Positions 27,986-37,690 of a stretch of DNA of 64,000 nucleotides are shown here, piece by piece. The stretch covers positions 2,400,626-2,464,625 of the forward strand of contig NZ_MRSV01000001.1 of the NCBI RefSeq assembly GCF_001909285.1. Direction: 5' to 3'. Positions within the stretch are counted from its first letter, which is position 1. Every line of letters begins with the position of its first letter. The notes below the pieces were generated by a model, which searched no databases, was not told the origin of the DNA, and was given only the letters and a program-made list of their open reading frames with translations. The translations under genes were made by a program, and so were the position numbers. The DNA comes from Exiguobacterium profundum. GTDB lineage: Bacteria; Bacillota; Bacilli; Exiguobacteriales; Exiguobacteriaceae.

Positions 27986-29299
27986 ATGAAACGATACGAT
28001 GTCATCATTATCGGTAGCGGATCCGCAGCGGGTCAAGCCGCTTCCATTTTACGCGAAGCCGGTAAAGAGATCGCCATCATTGAGAATTGGACGTTCGGGG
28101 GAACATGTCCTCAACGCGGATGTGACCCGAAGAAGATGCTTGCCGAAGGAGCAGAACTCCTTGCCCGAACGGAACGTATGCGTGAGCTTGGCGTCGAAGG
28201 AAGCCTGTCACTGGATTGGTCGTCCTTTAAAAAGCGGATTGATGAGTACCGCCTCTCTATCCCAACATCCAAAAAACAGCATTGGGATGAGATGAACATT
28301 GACTTATATCAGGGAGAGCCTCACTTTATCGATGAGGATTCAATCGTCATCGATGGTCACGAGCTCTCTGCCACTCAATTTTTAATCGCTACGGGTCAAA
28401 CGCCCCGCCCTCTTGACATCCCAGGTGGCGAACTGGCGATCACGAGCGATGATGTGTTCGACCTTGACACGGTTCCCCATTCGATTCACATCGTAGGCGC
28501 CGGGTATATCGCATTTGAGTTTGCCCATATCTTCCGACGATTCGGAAGCGACGTGACACTCCTCATCCGTTCACGTGCGTTGAAAGCATTCGACCCGAAC
28601 GTCGTCCATCGGCTCATTGAGGAATCGAAGCGAATCGGCATCACCATCCGACATGACGTCGAACCAACACGAATCGATGGCAACGTCTTAACGTTATCAG
28701 ATGACTCTACCCTCGAAGGCGTGGTCCTTAACGCCACAGGACGAATTCCAAGCATCGAGCGACTCCGGCTTGAAGCGGTCGGTGTCACAGCGGATCATCA
28801 CGGTGTACACGTGAACGAGCATCTGCAAACCAGTAACCCGAATATATACGCCGCGGGCGACGTCGCCAAAAGTCCCAATCCTGCGCTCACTCCATTCGCC
28901 GGTCAGGAAGGGCGCCTCGCCGCACTCAATATGCTTCACGGGAATACACGGTCACTCCCTGAGCGTCCGGCCCCGACCATCGTCTATGCGACGCCACCGA
29001 TTGCCAAAGTCGGTCTTACGGTCGAGGAAGCGGAAGCTGAGGGAATTGACTTCGACGTGAAAGAAACGGACATGTCGCACTTCCTCACCTATTCACGAAT
29101 CAACGACGCAACCGCATATTCAAAAGTGTTACTGAGTGCAGAAGGGCACGTCATCGGGGCTCATTTGATTGGTCACCACGCCCCTGAACTCATCAACCTG
29201 TTCTCTTTCATTATACAGAACAAACTGTCGCATCAACATGTGAAGCACTTAGAAGTCGCCTATCCGACCGCCGCCTCCGACCTGACCTATCTCATCTAA
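27986..29299 (+). CDS. Class I-like pyridine nucleotide-disulfide oxidoreductase
   Basis: This 437-residue flavoprotein has an FAD Rossmann motif (IIIGSGSAAGQAA), the redox disulfide Cys41/Cys46 in GGTCPQRGCDPKK, an NAD(P) motif (VGAGYIAFEFAHIFRRFG) and the second FAD motif (IYAAGDVAKSP), then the dimerisation domain. It resembles glutathione or mercuric reductases. However, the C-terminal His-Pro-Thr-x-x-Glu dyad is replaced by Tyr426-Pro-Thr-Ala-Ala-Ser-Asp, so the acid/base His is missing. Substrate is unknown. It is a single gene with AGAGGAGG upstream and its own terminator. Confidence 0.85.
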   Translation: MKRYDVIIIGSGSAAGQAASILREAGKEIAIIENWTFGGTCPQRGCDPKKMLAEGAELLARTERMRELGVEGSLSLDWSSFKKRIDEYRLSIPTSKKQHWDEMNIDLYQGEPHFIDEDSIVIDGHELSATQFLIATGQTPRPLDIPGGELAITSDDVFDLDTVPHSIHIVGAGYIAFEFAHIFRRFGSDVTLLIRSRALKAFDPNVVHRLIEESKRIGITIRHDVEPTRIDGNVLTLSDDSTLEGVVLNATGRIPSIERLRLEAVGVTADHHGVHVNEHLQTSNPNIYAAGDVAKSPNPALTPFAGQEGRLAALNMLHGNTRSLPERPAPTIVYATPPIAKVGLTVEEAEAEGIDFDVKETDMSHFLTYSRINDATAYSKVLLSAEGHVIGAHLIGHHAPELINLFSFIIQNKLSHQHVKHLEVAYPTAASDLTYLI

Positions 29300-29302
29300 A
29301 CA

Positions 29303-29340
29303 AAAGACGGGACTTGCCTCTTGGCAAATCCCGTCTTTTT
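29303..29340 (+). terminator. Bidirectional terminator between the oxidoreductase and mrpG
   Basis: AAAGACGGGACTTGCC pairs with GGCAAATCCCGTCTTT (one mismatch) with T-runs on both strands. It ends the plus-strand oxidoreductase gene and the minus-strand mrp operon. Confidence 0.9.
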
Positions 29341-29341
29341 C

Positions 29342-29701
29342 TTATTCGATTCCTTTGTCCTTGTCTTCTTTCAGTGCGTCTTGTAACGACTTCTCCCAGA
29401 GCGAGACCCCTTTCGCGTGCGCCGCACGCGAGATGAGGTGACCCCCAACAGGAGCCGTCAAGAGGACGAAGAAGAGCCCGAGCAAGAGTCTTGCATCAAA
29501 CACCCGTTCATCGACATATACATGAAGGACGGCCGCAAAGAGGACGAACATGACACCGAGTGTCGCGCTCTTCGAGGCAGCGTGTGTTCTCGAATAAATA
29601 TCAGGGAGACGGATGAGACCGATCGCGGCGACGACCGTGAAGAAGACGCCGATGATCGTGAAGATGCCGGTAATGAGATCAAAGATCATTGTCGCGGTCA
29701 T
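29342..29701 (-). CDS. mrpG: Na+/H+ antiporter subunit MrpG
   Basis: MrpG is a 119-residue small subunit of the Mrp complex with three membrane helices and the motif IGLIRLPDIYSRTHAASKSATLG, which is the family hallmark. It is the last gene of the operon and overlaps mrpF by 23 nt. The start at 29701 has GGGGAGAG upstream; an ATG at 29689 is possible. The C-terminal cytoplasmic tail is charged (EDKDKGIE). Confidence 0.95.
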   Translation of the reverse strand: MTATMIFDLITGIFTIIGVFFTVVAAIGLIRLPDIYSRTHAASKSATLGVMFVLFAAVLHVYVDERVFDARLLLGLFFVLLTAPVGGHLISRAAHAKGVSLWEKSLQDALKEDKDKGIE

Positions 29702-29975
29702 GTTGGATTATCTCTCCCCTCTCTAAGAATTTCGAGAACGCCACCGTTCCGATGAAGGCCAAAATACTGAGTAGTAAGATGACTTCAAAATATAAGGTCG
29801 TATCGAGCAGAATCGACAGTAACGCGACGACCGAGATGAGCGCGATCCCGATTGAGTCGAGTGCGATGACCCGGTCTGCCGTCGTCGGTCCTTTCACGAC
29901 ACGATACAACATCATCAACATCGCAAGCAAGAGAATGGCGAGCGAGATGTAGATGAGAATGTCTAGTAAATCCAT
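29679..29975 (-). CDS. mrpF: Na+/H+ antiporter subunit MrpF
   Basis: MrpF has three membrane helices and the family motif RVVKGPTTADRVIALDSIG between helix 1 and 2; it is about 98 residues. ATG at 29975 overlaps the mrpE stop (TGATG) and shares AGGAGG at 10 nt. A GTG one codon upstream (29978) is equally possible at 7 nt. MrpF is required for assembly of the hetero-oligomeric antiporter in Bacillus. Confidence 0.95.
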   Translation of the reverse strand: MDLLDILIYISLAILLLAMLMMLYRVVKGPTTADRVIALDSIGIALISVVALLSILLDTTLYFEVILLLSILAFIGTVAFSKFLERGEIIQHDRDNDL

Positions 29976-30460
29976 CACTCTGTCGCCTCCTTAATGCTTG
30001 ATTCAAAGTTATCATAAATGTCTTTTTGTAGCGCTTCTTTATCCGGCATGTTGAGTGCGTGGATATAGAGCACGGAATTGTCTTTTGACACCTGAACGAC
30101 GAGCGTCCCTGGTGTGAGCGTGATCAGCATCGAGAGCAAGCTGACTTTCCATCCTTTGTCGAGCGACGTTTCATAGCGGAAAATTCCTGGTTGAATCTTC
30201 AACTTCGGACTAAGGACGAGGCGCAGTACCTCAAAGTTCGCGAGGAACAATTCACGGATGAAGATGAGAAGCAGTTTAAACAGACGCCAGACGCGTGTGA
30301 AGTAAAAACCGCCCCCACTAGATTTAAAGAATCGGCGCATCATGAACAAGATGAGTAAGCCGAGTAGATACCCGATGAAGAATCCGCTCGATGTGAACGA
30401 CCCCGTGAGGAACATCCAGATGAACGCCAGGAAAAAGTTAATCAATAGTTGATAAGCCAT
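29975..30460 (-). CDS. mrpE: Na+/H+ antiporter subunit MrpE
   Basis: MrpE (161 residues) has two or three N-terminal membrane helices and a cytoplasmic domain with the family pattern VLSPKLKIQPGIFRYETSLD and LLSMLITLTPGTLVVQVSKD. It supports complex assembly. It starts 8 nt after mrpD and overlaps mrpF. Confidence 0.95.
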   Translation of the reverse strand: MAYQLLINFFLAFIWMFLTGSFTSSGFFIGYLLGLLILFMMRRFFKSSGGGFYFTRVWRLFKLLLIFIRELFLANFEVLRLVLSPKLKIQPGIFRYETSLDKGWKVSLLSMLITLTPGTLVVQVSKDNSVLYIHALNMPDKEALQKDIYDNFESSIKEATE

Positions 30461-30467
30461 CTGTCAT

Positions 30468-31952
30468 TCACTCCTTTATCACGGCATCGATATAGATTTC
30501 TGGATTGACGAGCGGCTCAATCGCTTGCGTAATATACGGATGGATCGCTTCTGCCCCAAATCCGTATGCGACCGCAATGATGAGCAACAAGAAGACCGGT
30601 ACAATCAAACGCTTCGTATACGGTACGAGCGGTCCATCATACTCGCGCTTCGCCTCGCCCCAGAACCCGTTCAAGAAAATCTTCATGACCGAATAGAGGA
30701 CGAAGAGACTCGACAAGAGGACGAGAAGTGGTCCGAACAGCTCGCCTTCGTCCATCCCACCTGAGACGATCAACAATTTCCCGAAGAATCCACTGAGTGG
30801 TGGAATCCCAGCGAGCGAGAGCGCTGCGACGAAGAACGTCCATCCGAACAACGGGAAGCGAGTGATGAGTCCGCCCATATCACGGAGTTGACCGGATTTG
30901 GTGATTCCGATCATCATCCCGACGAGCATGAAGAGAACGGCCTTGATGATCATATCGTGAATCAAGTAGTAGAGCGACCCTTCAAGGGACGTCTGCGTGT
31001 TGACCGAAATCCCGTATAAGATGACCCCGACTGCGATCATGATGTTGTAGATGATGATCAACTTCACGTCGTTATAGGCGATGGCCCCTGTCATCCCGAT
31101 GAAGATGGTGAGGACAGCGAGCACCATGAGGAACGTCTGTAAAAACTCACCGTTCCCATCAAAGAGTAGCGTGTACGTCCGCAAGATCGAGTACACCCCG
31201 ACTTTCGTCAAGAGAGCCCCGAACATGGCGAGAATCGGGGTCGGTGCGACCACGTACGCTCCAGGGAGCCAGTAGTGAAGTGGGACGAGTGCCCCTTTCA
31301 TCCCGAAGACGATGACGAATAGCACACCGATGACGGTGATGACGTCCGGGTTATCGACAAGCGGGATCTTCATCGCCAAGTCCGCTATGTTGAGTGTACC
31401 TGTGACACCGTAAAGCAAGGCGACCGACATGACGAAGAGCGCCGAGGCGATGATGTTCACGAGCAAGTATTTGATTGACTCACGTAACTGGACGCCACGT
31501 CCACCGAGTACAATCAATACGTATGAGGACATCAAGAAGACCTCAAAGAAGACGAACAAGTTGAAGATATCACCTGTCGTGAAGGCACCGTTCACCCCGA
31601 CGAGCAAGAACAGCATCGAGATGTACAAGTAGTTGCCTTCATATGAGTCAGAGAAATAATGGACGGCGAACCACACGATGAAGAGCGTGAGGAGAGTCGA
31701 CGTCGTCACGAGTAGGGCTGACAACATATCCGATACGAGCGTGATGCCGAACGGTGCTTGCCAGTTCCCGAGGTTGAGGGTTTGAATTCCCTCCGTGGAG
31801 ACCGTATGCACGAGAAAGAGTGACACGATCGCCGTAATAACTAAAGCTCCAAGAGCCATCGCGCGCTGCAGCTGGACCCGTTTTGGCATAAACATCATAA
31901 GGATGGCCGCAAGCGCAGGAATGACGATTGGAAAGACCGGTAAGTTAATCAT
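30468..31952 (-). CDS. mrpD: Na+/H+ antiporter subunit MrpD
   Basis: MrpD is a 494-residue, roughly 14-helix subunit homologous to the proton-pumping NuoM/NuoN subunits of complex I. The proton-antiporter domain shows conserved Glu (FVFFEVFLMSSYVLI) and Lys (FGMKGALVPLHYWLPGAY) residues and a discontinuous-helix region PTPILAMFGALLTKVGVYS. Start at 31952 overlaps mrpC by 8 nt. Confidence 0.97.
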   Translation of the reverse strand: MINLPVFPIVIPALAAILMMFMPKRVQLQRAMALGALVITAIVSLFLVHTVSTEGIQTLNLGNWQAPFGITLVSDMLSALLVTTSTLLTLFIVWFAVHYFSDSYEGNYLYISMLFLLVGVNGAFTTGDIFNLFVFFEVFLMSSYVLIVLGGRGVQLRESIKYLLVNIIASALFVMSVALLYGVTGTLNIADLAMKIPLVDNPDVITVIGVLFVIVFGMKGALVPLHYWLPGAYVVAPTPILAMFGALLTKVGVYSILRTYTLLFDGNGEFLQTFLMVLAVLTIFIGMTGAIAYNDVKLIIIYNIMIAVGVILYGISVNTQTSLEGSLYYLIHDMIIKAVLFMLVGMMIGITKSGQLRDMGGLITRFPLFGWTFFVAALSLAGIPPLSGFFGKLLIVSGGMDEGELFGPLLVLLSSLFVLYSVMKIFLNGFWGEAKREYDGPLVPYTKRLIVPVFLLLIIAVAYGFGAEAIHPYITQAIEPLVNPEIYIDAVIKE

Positions 31953-32286
31953 ACGATTCTGTTCCTTTCATTTCTTCCATATTGTCCGTGCTGAGCTCCT
32001 GATACGTGCGGTAGGCAAGTACGAGGAAGAACGCCGTCACCCCGAAACTGATGACGATTGCCGTCAAGACGAGCGCTTGCGGTAACGGGTCTGTGAAATC
32101 CGTCACACCGTCGACGAGGACAGGGGCAGCCCCTGTCTTCAAACCTGCCGTCGTCAAGACGAGAAGGTGTGCCGCGTGACTGAACAAGGCAGTGCCGATG
32201 ATGATGCGTAACAAACTTCTTGAGAGAACAAGATAGACGGCACACATCGTCAGGACACCGATGATGATGCTAACGAAGATTTCCAT
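31945..32286 (-). CDS. mrpC: Na+/H+ antiporter subunit MrpC
   Basis: MrpC is a 113-residue homologue of NuoK with three membrane helices and the conserved segment SLLRIIIGTALFSHAAHLLV plus DPLPQALVLTAIVISFGVTA. The start overlaps the mrpB stop by 1 nt (TAATG). Confidence 0.96.
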   Translation of the reverse strand: MEIFVSIIIGVLTMCAVYLVLSRSLLRIIIGTALFSHAAHLLVLTTAGLKTGAAPVLVDGVTDFTDPLPQALVLTAIVISFGVTAFFLVLAYRTYQELSTDNMEEMKGTESYD

Positions 32287-32723
32287 TATTCACTCTCTCC
32301 AATCGTTTGTATAATCGTCAACGTGATTCCGATGACTACGAGGTAAACCCCTAAGTCGAACGCAATCGCCGTGTGAAGCGTCTGTTCACCGAGAAGTGGT
32401 AAGTCAAACTTCCCGTATGCGTGCGTCAAGAACGGACGACCCAAGAAAACCGAGTGAAGACCTGTCGCAAGCGCAATCAGTAATCCGGTCGCCGTCATGA
32501 GACGGTAGTCAATCGGGAGCACGTTCGCGAGCGTCTTCGAATCAAATGCGAGTAGCAACAAGACGAGTGCCGCGGATGTCATCAATCCACCGATGAATCC
32601 TCCACCTGGTGAATAGTGACCGGCAAAGAACAAGTCGATGGAGAAGATGACAATGATGAAGAAAATGATAATCGCGGCCGTCTGCAAAATAACGTCATTG
32701 ACGCGTCTGCTGTTTTGCTTCAT
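32286..32723 (-). CDS. mrpB: Na+/H+ antiporter subunit MrpB
   Basis: MrpB (145 residues) has four membrane helices and the MnhB-family motif FAGHYSPGGGFIGGLMTSAALVLL. ATG at 32723 is chosen because GGAG lies 9 nt upstream; a GTG two codons earlier is also open. It overlaps the end of mrpA by 29 nt. Confidence 0.95.
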   Translation of the reverse strand: MKQNSRRVNDVILQTAAIIIFFIIVIFSIDLFFAGHYSPGGGFIGGLMTSAALVLLLLAFDSKTLANVLPIDYRLMTATGLLIALATGLHSVFLGRPFLTHAYGKFDLPLLGEQTLHTAIAFDLGVYLVVIGITLTIIQTIGESE

Positions 32724-35136
32724 GTTCACCTTCTCCTTTCGTACGTCGTGTTGTTCTAAATTTAATCATCGTGTAGATCCCGAAAGCCGCAATCCCGAGA
32801 ACCACGATTTCAAACAAGGTATCAAATCCACGGAAGTCGACGAGAACGACGTTAACCATGTTTTTACCTGCTGCAAGCTCATACACGTTCTCTTTGTAAT
32901 ACTCTGAGATCGAAGTGAGCGATTTGTTTGTGAGCGCCATGAAGCTGAGAAGCGTCACGGTCGTCCCGACGAGAACAGCAACGATGGCATTCCCGACTTT
33001 GAAACGCATCCGTACTTCCTTCTTGCTGATGTCCGGCATGTGATAGAAGACGAGCAAGAACAATGCGACCGAGACCGTCTCGATGACGAGCTGCGTGAGC
33101 GCCAAGTCCGGTGCACCGAAGAAGACGAAGAACAGTGCCACGCCGTATCCAACGACCCCAAGTAGGATAATGGACGGGAGACGCGACTTCATGAAGAGAA
33201 TCGCGAGCGCCGCTAGCATGACGACAGCTCCGAGCACATATTCATAAGGTGCAATCTCAGCCAGGTTCTCAAACGAGAAGCCGTACATGTCGAACCACCA
33301 GATGCTGAAGAGCATCATACCTGAAAGGAAGACGAAAATATAGATCAAGTACGACCGGATGAAACCAGTCATGTAGTTGTCTTTAAAGCGATATGCCGCC
33401 TTGTTCGACCATACGAGCGTACCGTCGTACATCCCGTTGAGCGTCAAACGATGTGGGATGCGGTTGTAGATGCCCATCCATTTACCCATTTGCCAGAACA
33501 GCAATGAACCGAGAAGGATCACCCCGATTGTCATATATAGTTCAGGCGTCAAACCGTGCCAGAAGTAAATATCTACTTTAACATCTTGCCCTTGCGCGAC
33601 GAGTGTCGGATAGATCGACTCGACGGCTGGCTTGATGAGCGAGTTCGACAACACGTTCGGGAAGAACCCGAGACCGACAACGAGAATCGCGAGGATGACC
33701 GGCGAAATTAACATGCCGATCGGTGCCTCATGGGGTTGTTTCGGCAATTGATCGAACTTCGCCTTGCCCATGAACGTCCGCGTGAACAGCATGATGCTGT
33801 AGATGAACGTGAACACACTTCCGACGAAAGCGATGACCGGGAGTAGAATCCCAATCGTATCGAGCGCGAAGAAGTCGGCCGAGAAGACTTTCGTCGTCGC
33901 CTTCAAGAACATCTCTTTACTCAAGAATCCGTTAAATGGCGGAAGACCAGCCATCGATAACGAACCGATGACGGCGACCGTGAATGAAATCGGCATGACG
34001 GTCATCAGACCACCGAGTTTACGAATGTCACGTGTGCCCGTCTCGTGGTCGACAATCCCGACCATCATGAAGAGCGAGCCTTTGAACGTCGCGTGGTTGA
34101 TCAAATGGAAGATCGCCGCAATCGTCGCGACCATAAAGATGTTGTCATCCATGCCGTCATAGTGGAGCGCCGCCGCTCCGAGACCAAGGAGTGACATGAT
34201 CAACCCGAGCTGACTGACGGTCGAGAACGCTAGGATTCCCTTCAGGTCGGTCTGCTTCACGGCATTGAATGAACCCCAGAACATCGTGAACATCCCGACT
34301 CCGGCAATCGTCCATAGCCAGACGGATGATTCTTGGAACACCGGGCTCATGCGGGCCACAAGGTAGAGACCCGCCTTGACCATCGTTGCTGAGTGGAGGT
34401 ACGCACTGACCGGAGTCGGTGCTTCCATCGCGTCAGGCAACCAGATGTGGAACGGGAACTGCGCTGACTTCGTGAACGCCCCGAGCAAGATGAGAATCAT
34501 CGCGACGAGGAAGAACGGACTCTCGGCGATGACGCCCGAGTTCGCGACCATATCGCGAATGCTGTACGAGCCGACCATCGATTCGAGTAAGACGATCCCC
34601 CCGAGCATCGACAATCCGCCGAACACGGTGAGAAGCATCGACTTCTGCGCCCCATAGCGGGAACGTTCTTTCTCATACCAATATCCAATCAACAGGAATG
34701 ATGAAATCGATGTGAGCTCCCAGAACATATACATGACAATCATGTTATCCGAGAGAACGACCCCGAGCATCGCACTCATGAACATCAAGAGATACACGTA
34801 AAAATGCCCGAGCGACTCTTTGTCCTTATTCAAATAGTAAATCGAATAAAGGACGACCAGTGCGCCGATTCCCGTGATGAGAAGGGCGAACAAGAGACTG
34901 AGTCCATCGACGTATGCCGTGAAGTTAATCCCGAGGGATGGCATCCACGCAATCGTCTCTGTCACGACGTCCCCTGCACTCGTGATCGGAATGAATCCGG
35001 CGAAGTAGGTGACGAGCACGACCGGAACGATCAAGACGAACCAGCCTGTATGAATTTGTTTCATCCCCCGGAACAAAAGCGGGATGAATGGTGCCGCAAG
35101 AAGCGGCAACAAAATAGCTAAATGTAACAGCGACAA
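32695..35136 (-). CDS. mrpA: Na+/H+ antiporter subunit MrpA
   Basis: MrpA is the largest Mrp subunit (813 residues). It has a NuoL-like N-terminal antiporter part with about 14 helices (YMFWELTSISSFLLIGYWYE; FTKSAQFPFHIWLPDAMEAP) and a C-terminal MbhD/MbhE-like part (FFGAPDLALTQLVIETVSVA). The start is a TTG at 35136, with AGGAGG 7 nt upstream; a longer frame to 35193 has no ribosome binding site. The full set of seven genes makes this a group 1 Mrp system, which exchanges cytoplasmic Na+ for external H+ and supports growth at high pH and salt. Confidence 0.97.
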   Translation of the reverse strand: MSLLHLAILLPLLAAPFIPLLFRGMKQIHTGWFVLIVPVVLVTYFAGFIPITSAGDVVTETIAWMPSLGINFTAYVDGLSLLFALLITGIGALVVLYSIYYLNKDKESLGHFYVYLLMFMSAMLGVVLSDNMIVMYMFWELTSISSFLLIGYWYEKERSRYGAQKSMLLTVFGGLSMLGGIVLLESMVGSYSIRDMVANSGVIAESPFFLVAMILILLGAFTKSAQFPFHIWLPDAMEAPTPVSAYLHSATMVKAGLYLVARMSPVFQESSVWLWTIAGVGMFTMFWGSFNAVKQTDLKGILAFSTVSQLGLIMSLLGLGAAALHYDGMDDNIFMVATIAAIFHLINHATFKGSLFMMVGIVDHETGTRDIRKLGGLMTVMPISFTVAVIGSLSMAGLPPFNGFLSKEMFLKATTKVFSADFFALDTIGILLPVIAFVGSVFTFIYSIMLFTRTFMGKAKFDQLPKQPHEAPIGMLISPVILAILVVGLGFFPNVLSNSLIKPAVESIYPTLVAQGQDVKVDIYFWHGLTPELYMTIGVILLGSLLFWQMGKWMGIYNRIPHRLTLNGMYDGTLVWSNKAAYRFKDNYMTGFIRSYLIYIFVFLSGMMLFSIWWFDMYGFSFENLAEIAPYEYVLGAVVMLAALAILFMKSRLPSIILLGVVGYGVALFFVFFGAPDLALTQLVIETVSVALFLLVFYHMPDISKKEVRMRFKVGNAIVAVLVGTTVTLLSFMALTNKSLTSISEYYKENVYELAAGKNMVNVVLVDFRGFDTLFEIVVLGIAAFGIYTMIKFRTTRRTKGEGEHEAKQQTRQ

Positions 35137-35482
35137 GAAAATTCCTCCTTCGAACAGAGTCGTACAATAGATTGAGCCGTAAAGTAAGGTCACTTGACTC
35201 CATCATGTCTTCCTCATGAGTATAGCGTAAATTTTCAGTCTGTTTCCATGATAAAAGCTTCCAGTTCAAGCGCTCCCCCGTCAAAATTCCGAATCTGTTA
35301 AATATGAAGGAAGCCGACGGAATTTCTTCAAAAAAAATTTGAAATCAGACGTTATGTATCGGAATATGACCGGATTGAGGGTGCGTGGAATAACTCATCC
35401 TATTCCCTACTTGCCTGTCCTTTTCCTTCTTTTCTACTCAGTAAAACAAAAAAGCAGCCGATCTCAATCGGCTGCTACGCAA
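35137..35482 (-). promoter_or_regulatory. mrp upstream region
   Basis: This 346-bp gap holds no gene. A TATACT hexamer at 35219-35224 (minus) could be the mrpA -10, about 85 nt before the start, but there is no convincing SigA -35. A GGAAAC-like element lies at the -35 distance, so an alternative sigma factor is possible but unproven. The distal part carries the trxA terminator. Confidence 0.35.
35448..35475 (-). terminator. Intrinsic terminator of trxA
   Basis: GCAGCCGAT pairs perfectly with ATCGGCTGC around a 4-nt loop, followed by TTTTTT on the minus strand. Confidence 0.9.
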
Positions 35483-35797
35483 TTATTGTGCTGTCGCGAT
35501 AAACTCTTTCAATGCTTCTTTTGGTTGGAAGCCCATTGTTTTCGAAACAGGCTCACCATCTTTGAACATCATGAGTGTCGGGATACTTTGGATTTGGAAA
35601 GCACCTGCGACTTCAGGGTTTTCGTCGACATCGAGTTTCACGATTTGGACTTGGTCACCCATTTCTTGATCGAGTTCTTCAAGAACTGGCGCAATCATGC
35701 GACATGGTCCACACCAAGTTGCCCAGAAATCTACGAGGACGACGCCCTCTTTTACATCTTGTTCAAACGATTGAGTCGTTGCATGTTTAATAGCCAT
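35483..35797 (-). CDS. trxA: Thioredoxin
   Basis: TrxA is the general cytoplasmic disulfide reductant. The 104-residue protein has the active site Trp28-Cys29-Gly-Pro-Cys32 and the cis-proline segment [11 protein letters not shown]. Start [11 protein letters not shown] at 35797 has GGGGAGG 9 nt upstream. An upstream in-frame extension covers a leader hairpin (GAGAGT/ACTCTC) and is rejected. The etfB-etfA-trxA order is the same as in B. subtilis. Confidence 0.97.
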   Translation of the reverse strand: MAIKHATTQSFEQDVKEGVVLVDFWATWCGPCRMIAPVLEELDQEMGDQVQIVKLDVDENPEVAGAFQIQSIPTLMMFKDGEPVSKTMGFQPKEALKEFIATAQ

Positions 35798-35863
35798 TTG
35801 TAAAAACCTCCCCAATAAGATGAGAGAGTCCTGATAGAGAACTCTCATGCAATTCATGTTCAG

Positions 35864-35869
35864 AGTATA
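35864..35869 (-). promoter_or_regulatory. Extended -10 promoter element of trxA
   Basis: TATACT preceded by TG (TGGTATACT) lies about 66 nt upstream of the trxA start in the gap after etfA. The -35 is poor (TTTGGG at 17 bp). Confidence 0.5.
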
Positions 35870-35904
35870 CCACGGAGGGTAACAACCCCAAAACGTTTTG
35901 CTTA

Positions 35905-36870
35905 TTAGCTATTGACGAGGTGCTTACGGAACTCTTCCGTCAACATCGGGACGACATCGAACAAGTCGCCGACGATACCATAGTCTGCCACGCTGAAGAT
36001 GTTTGCTTCTGGGTCCTTGTTGATGGCGACGATGACTTTCGCGTTACTCATCCCAGCCAAGTGTTGAATCGCTCCCGAAATCCCACATGCGATGTAGAGG
36101 TCCGGTGTGACAACTTTACCCGTCTGTCCGATTTGAAGGGCGTAATCGCAGTAGTCGGCGTCACATGCTCCACGTGAAGCACCGACCGCGCCTCCGAGAA
36201 GCTCTGCCAACTCTTCAAGTGGTTTGAACCCGTCTTCGCTCTTGACGCCACGTCCACCTGCGACGATGACTTTCGCTTCCGCCAAATCCACTTTCCCAGT
36301 CGCTTTTCGCACGACTTCTTTGACGATCATCGCGAGGTCTTTCAATTCGACGGCTGGCGTTTCAACAGAGACGCTCGCGCCTGCTTGACGTGCGAGTGCA
36401 TCGATGTTGTTTGGACGGATTGTGAAGAACATGACCGAATCTTTGAACTTCACTTTTTCGAACGCTTTCCCTGAGTAGATTGGACGCACGAACTCTGCAT
36501 CATGTCCAGTTCCTTCGATGGAGACAACGTCACTGATGAGTCCGGCATCGAGACGTGCCGCAAGTTTAGGTGCGATGTCTTTTCCAAGAGCCGTGTGCCC
36601 GAGAACGATCATTTCCGGATTTTCTTGCTCGATCAACTGGCGGAGCACTTGACCGTAGCCGTCAGGCGTATAATGCTTGAGGCGATCATCTTCGACGACG
36701 AGGACGCGGCTTGCACCATACTCCCCGAGTTCTTGTGCGAGTGATTGCACGTGATCCCCAATCACGACTGCCGTCACATCGTCTGTCAATTGCTTCGCCG
36801 CAGCGATGGCTTCGAATGATACGTTACGTAACGCGCCTTCACGCGCTTCTGCGAGTACTAAAGCTTTCAT
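35905..36870 (-). CDS. etfA: Electron transfer flavoprotein subunit alpha
   Basis: EtfA binds FAD and forms a heterodimer with EtfB that accepts electrons from acyl-CoA dehydrogenases. The 321-residue protein has the C-terminal FAD signature [25 protein letters not shown], then [12 protein letters not shown] and the end [22 protein letters not shown]. Its start has GGGGGAGATC upstream and lies 14 nt after etfB. Confidence 0.97.
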   Translation of the reverse strand: MKALVLAEAREGALRNVSFEAIAAAKQLTDDVTAVVIGDHVQSLAQELGEYGASRVLVVEDDRLKHYTPDGYGQVLRQLIEQENPEMIVLGHTALGKDIAPKLAARLDAGLISDVVSIEGTGHDAEFVRPIYSGKAFEKVKFKDSVMFFTIRPNNIDALARQAGASVSVETPAVELKDLAMIVKEVVRKATGKVDLAEAKVIVAGGRGVKSEDGFKPLEELAELLGGAVGASRGACDADYCDYALQIGQTGKVVTPDLYIACGISGAIQHLAGMSNAKVIVAINKDPEANIFSVADYGIVGDLFDVVPMLTEEFRKHLVNS

Positions 36871-36884
36871 CTATGATCTCCCCC

Positions 36885-37658
36885 TTAAATGACTTTCGCT
36901 TCCGTGCGAAGAAGTTGTACGAGTTCGCTCACTTGTGTCGACATGTCGCCTTCAAGGATACGGCCCGCTTTCTTCTCTTCTGGCAAGAATCGTTCAATCG
37001 TCTCGATTTTCGCTTCGATTTCATCTTCATCGAGATCGATGTCCATGAGTTCGAGTTCTTCGAGCGGTTTCTTCTTCGCCTTCATGATTCCTGGCAAGCT
37101 CGGGTAACGTGGCTCGTTCAACCCTTGTTGTGCCGTCACGAGAAGTGGGAGTGCGACTTCGATCACTTCCGTATCCCCTTCGACGTCACGTGTGACCGTA
37201 GCCGTTGTACCATCGATTTCAAGACCCGTGATCGTCGTCACGTAGTTCATGTCGAGAAGTTCTGCGACACGTGGTGCGACTTGTCCGCTACCGCCATCGA
37301 TTGCCACGTTTCCTGCGAAGATGAGGTCTGCGTCCTGTTCTTTCAAGTATGTGGCGAGCACTTTTGAAATCGTGACATGGTCCGCATCCTCGACATCGTC
37401 CTCGATTGAGATGCGAACGGCTTTGTCCGCACCCATTGCGAGCGCTGTACGTAATTCTTTATCCGCATCTTCTGGTCCTACCGTGACGACCGTGACCTCT
37501 CCCCCGAGTGCGTCACGTTTTTGAATCGCTTCTTCGACCGCATATTCGTCATACGGGTTGATGATGAACTCAGCGCCATCTTCTTGAATTTCCCCATTCT
37601 CGAGCTGAATCGCTTCCTCAGTATCAAACGTACGTTTCAGCAAAACAAAAATATTCAT
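36885..37658 (-). CDS. etfB: Electron transfer flavoprotein subunit beta
   Basis: EtfB (257 residues) carries the AMP-binding beta/alpha domain, with NPYDEYAVEEAIQKRD, GNVAIDGGSGQVAPRVAELL and the recognition region LPSLPGIMKAKKKPLEELE-like near residues 190-205. Start MNIFVLLKRTFD at 37658 follows GGGGGATC. It works in beta-oxidation with the neighbouring genes. The enoyl-CoA hydratase gene fadB, between fadR and etfB in B. subtilis, is missing. Confidence 0.97.
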   Translation of the reverse strand: MNIFVLLKRTFDTEEAIQLENGEIQEDGAEFIINPYDEYAVEEAIQKRDALGGEVTVVTVGPEDADKELRTALAMGADKAVRISIEDDVEDADHVTISKVLATYLKEQDADLIFAGNVAIDGGSGQVAPRVAELLDMNYVTTITGLEIDGTTATVTRDVEGDTEVIEVALPLLVTAQQGLNEPRYPSLPGIMKAKKKPLEELELMDIDLDEDEIEAKIETIERFLPEEKKAGRILEGDMSTQVSELVQLLRTEAKVI

Positions 37659-37690
37659 GGTTGATCCCCCTTTAGTCAATTCTTCCCATC

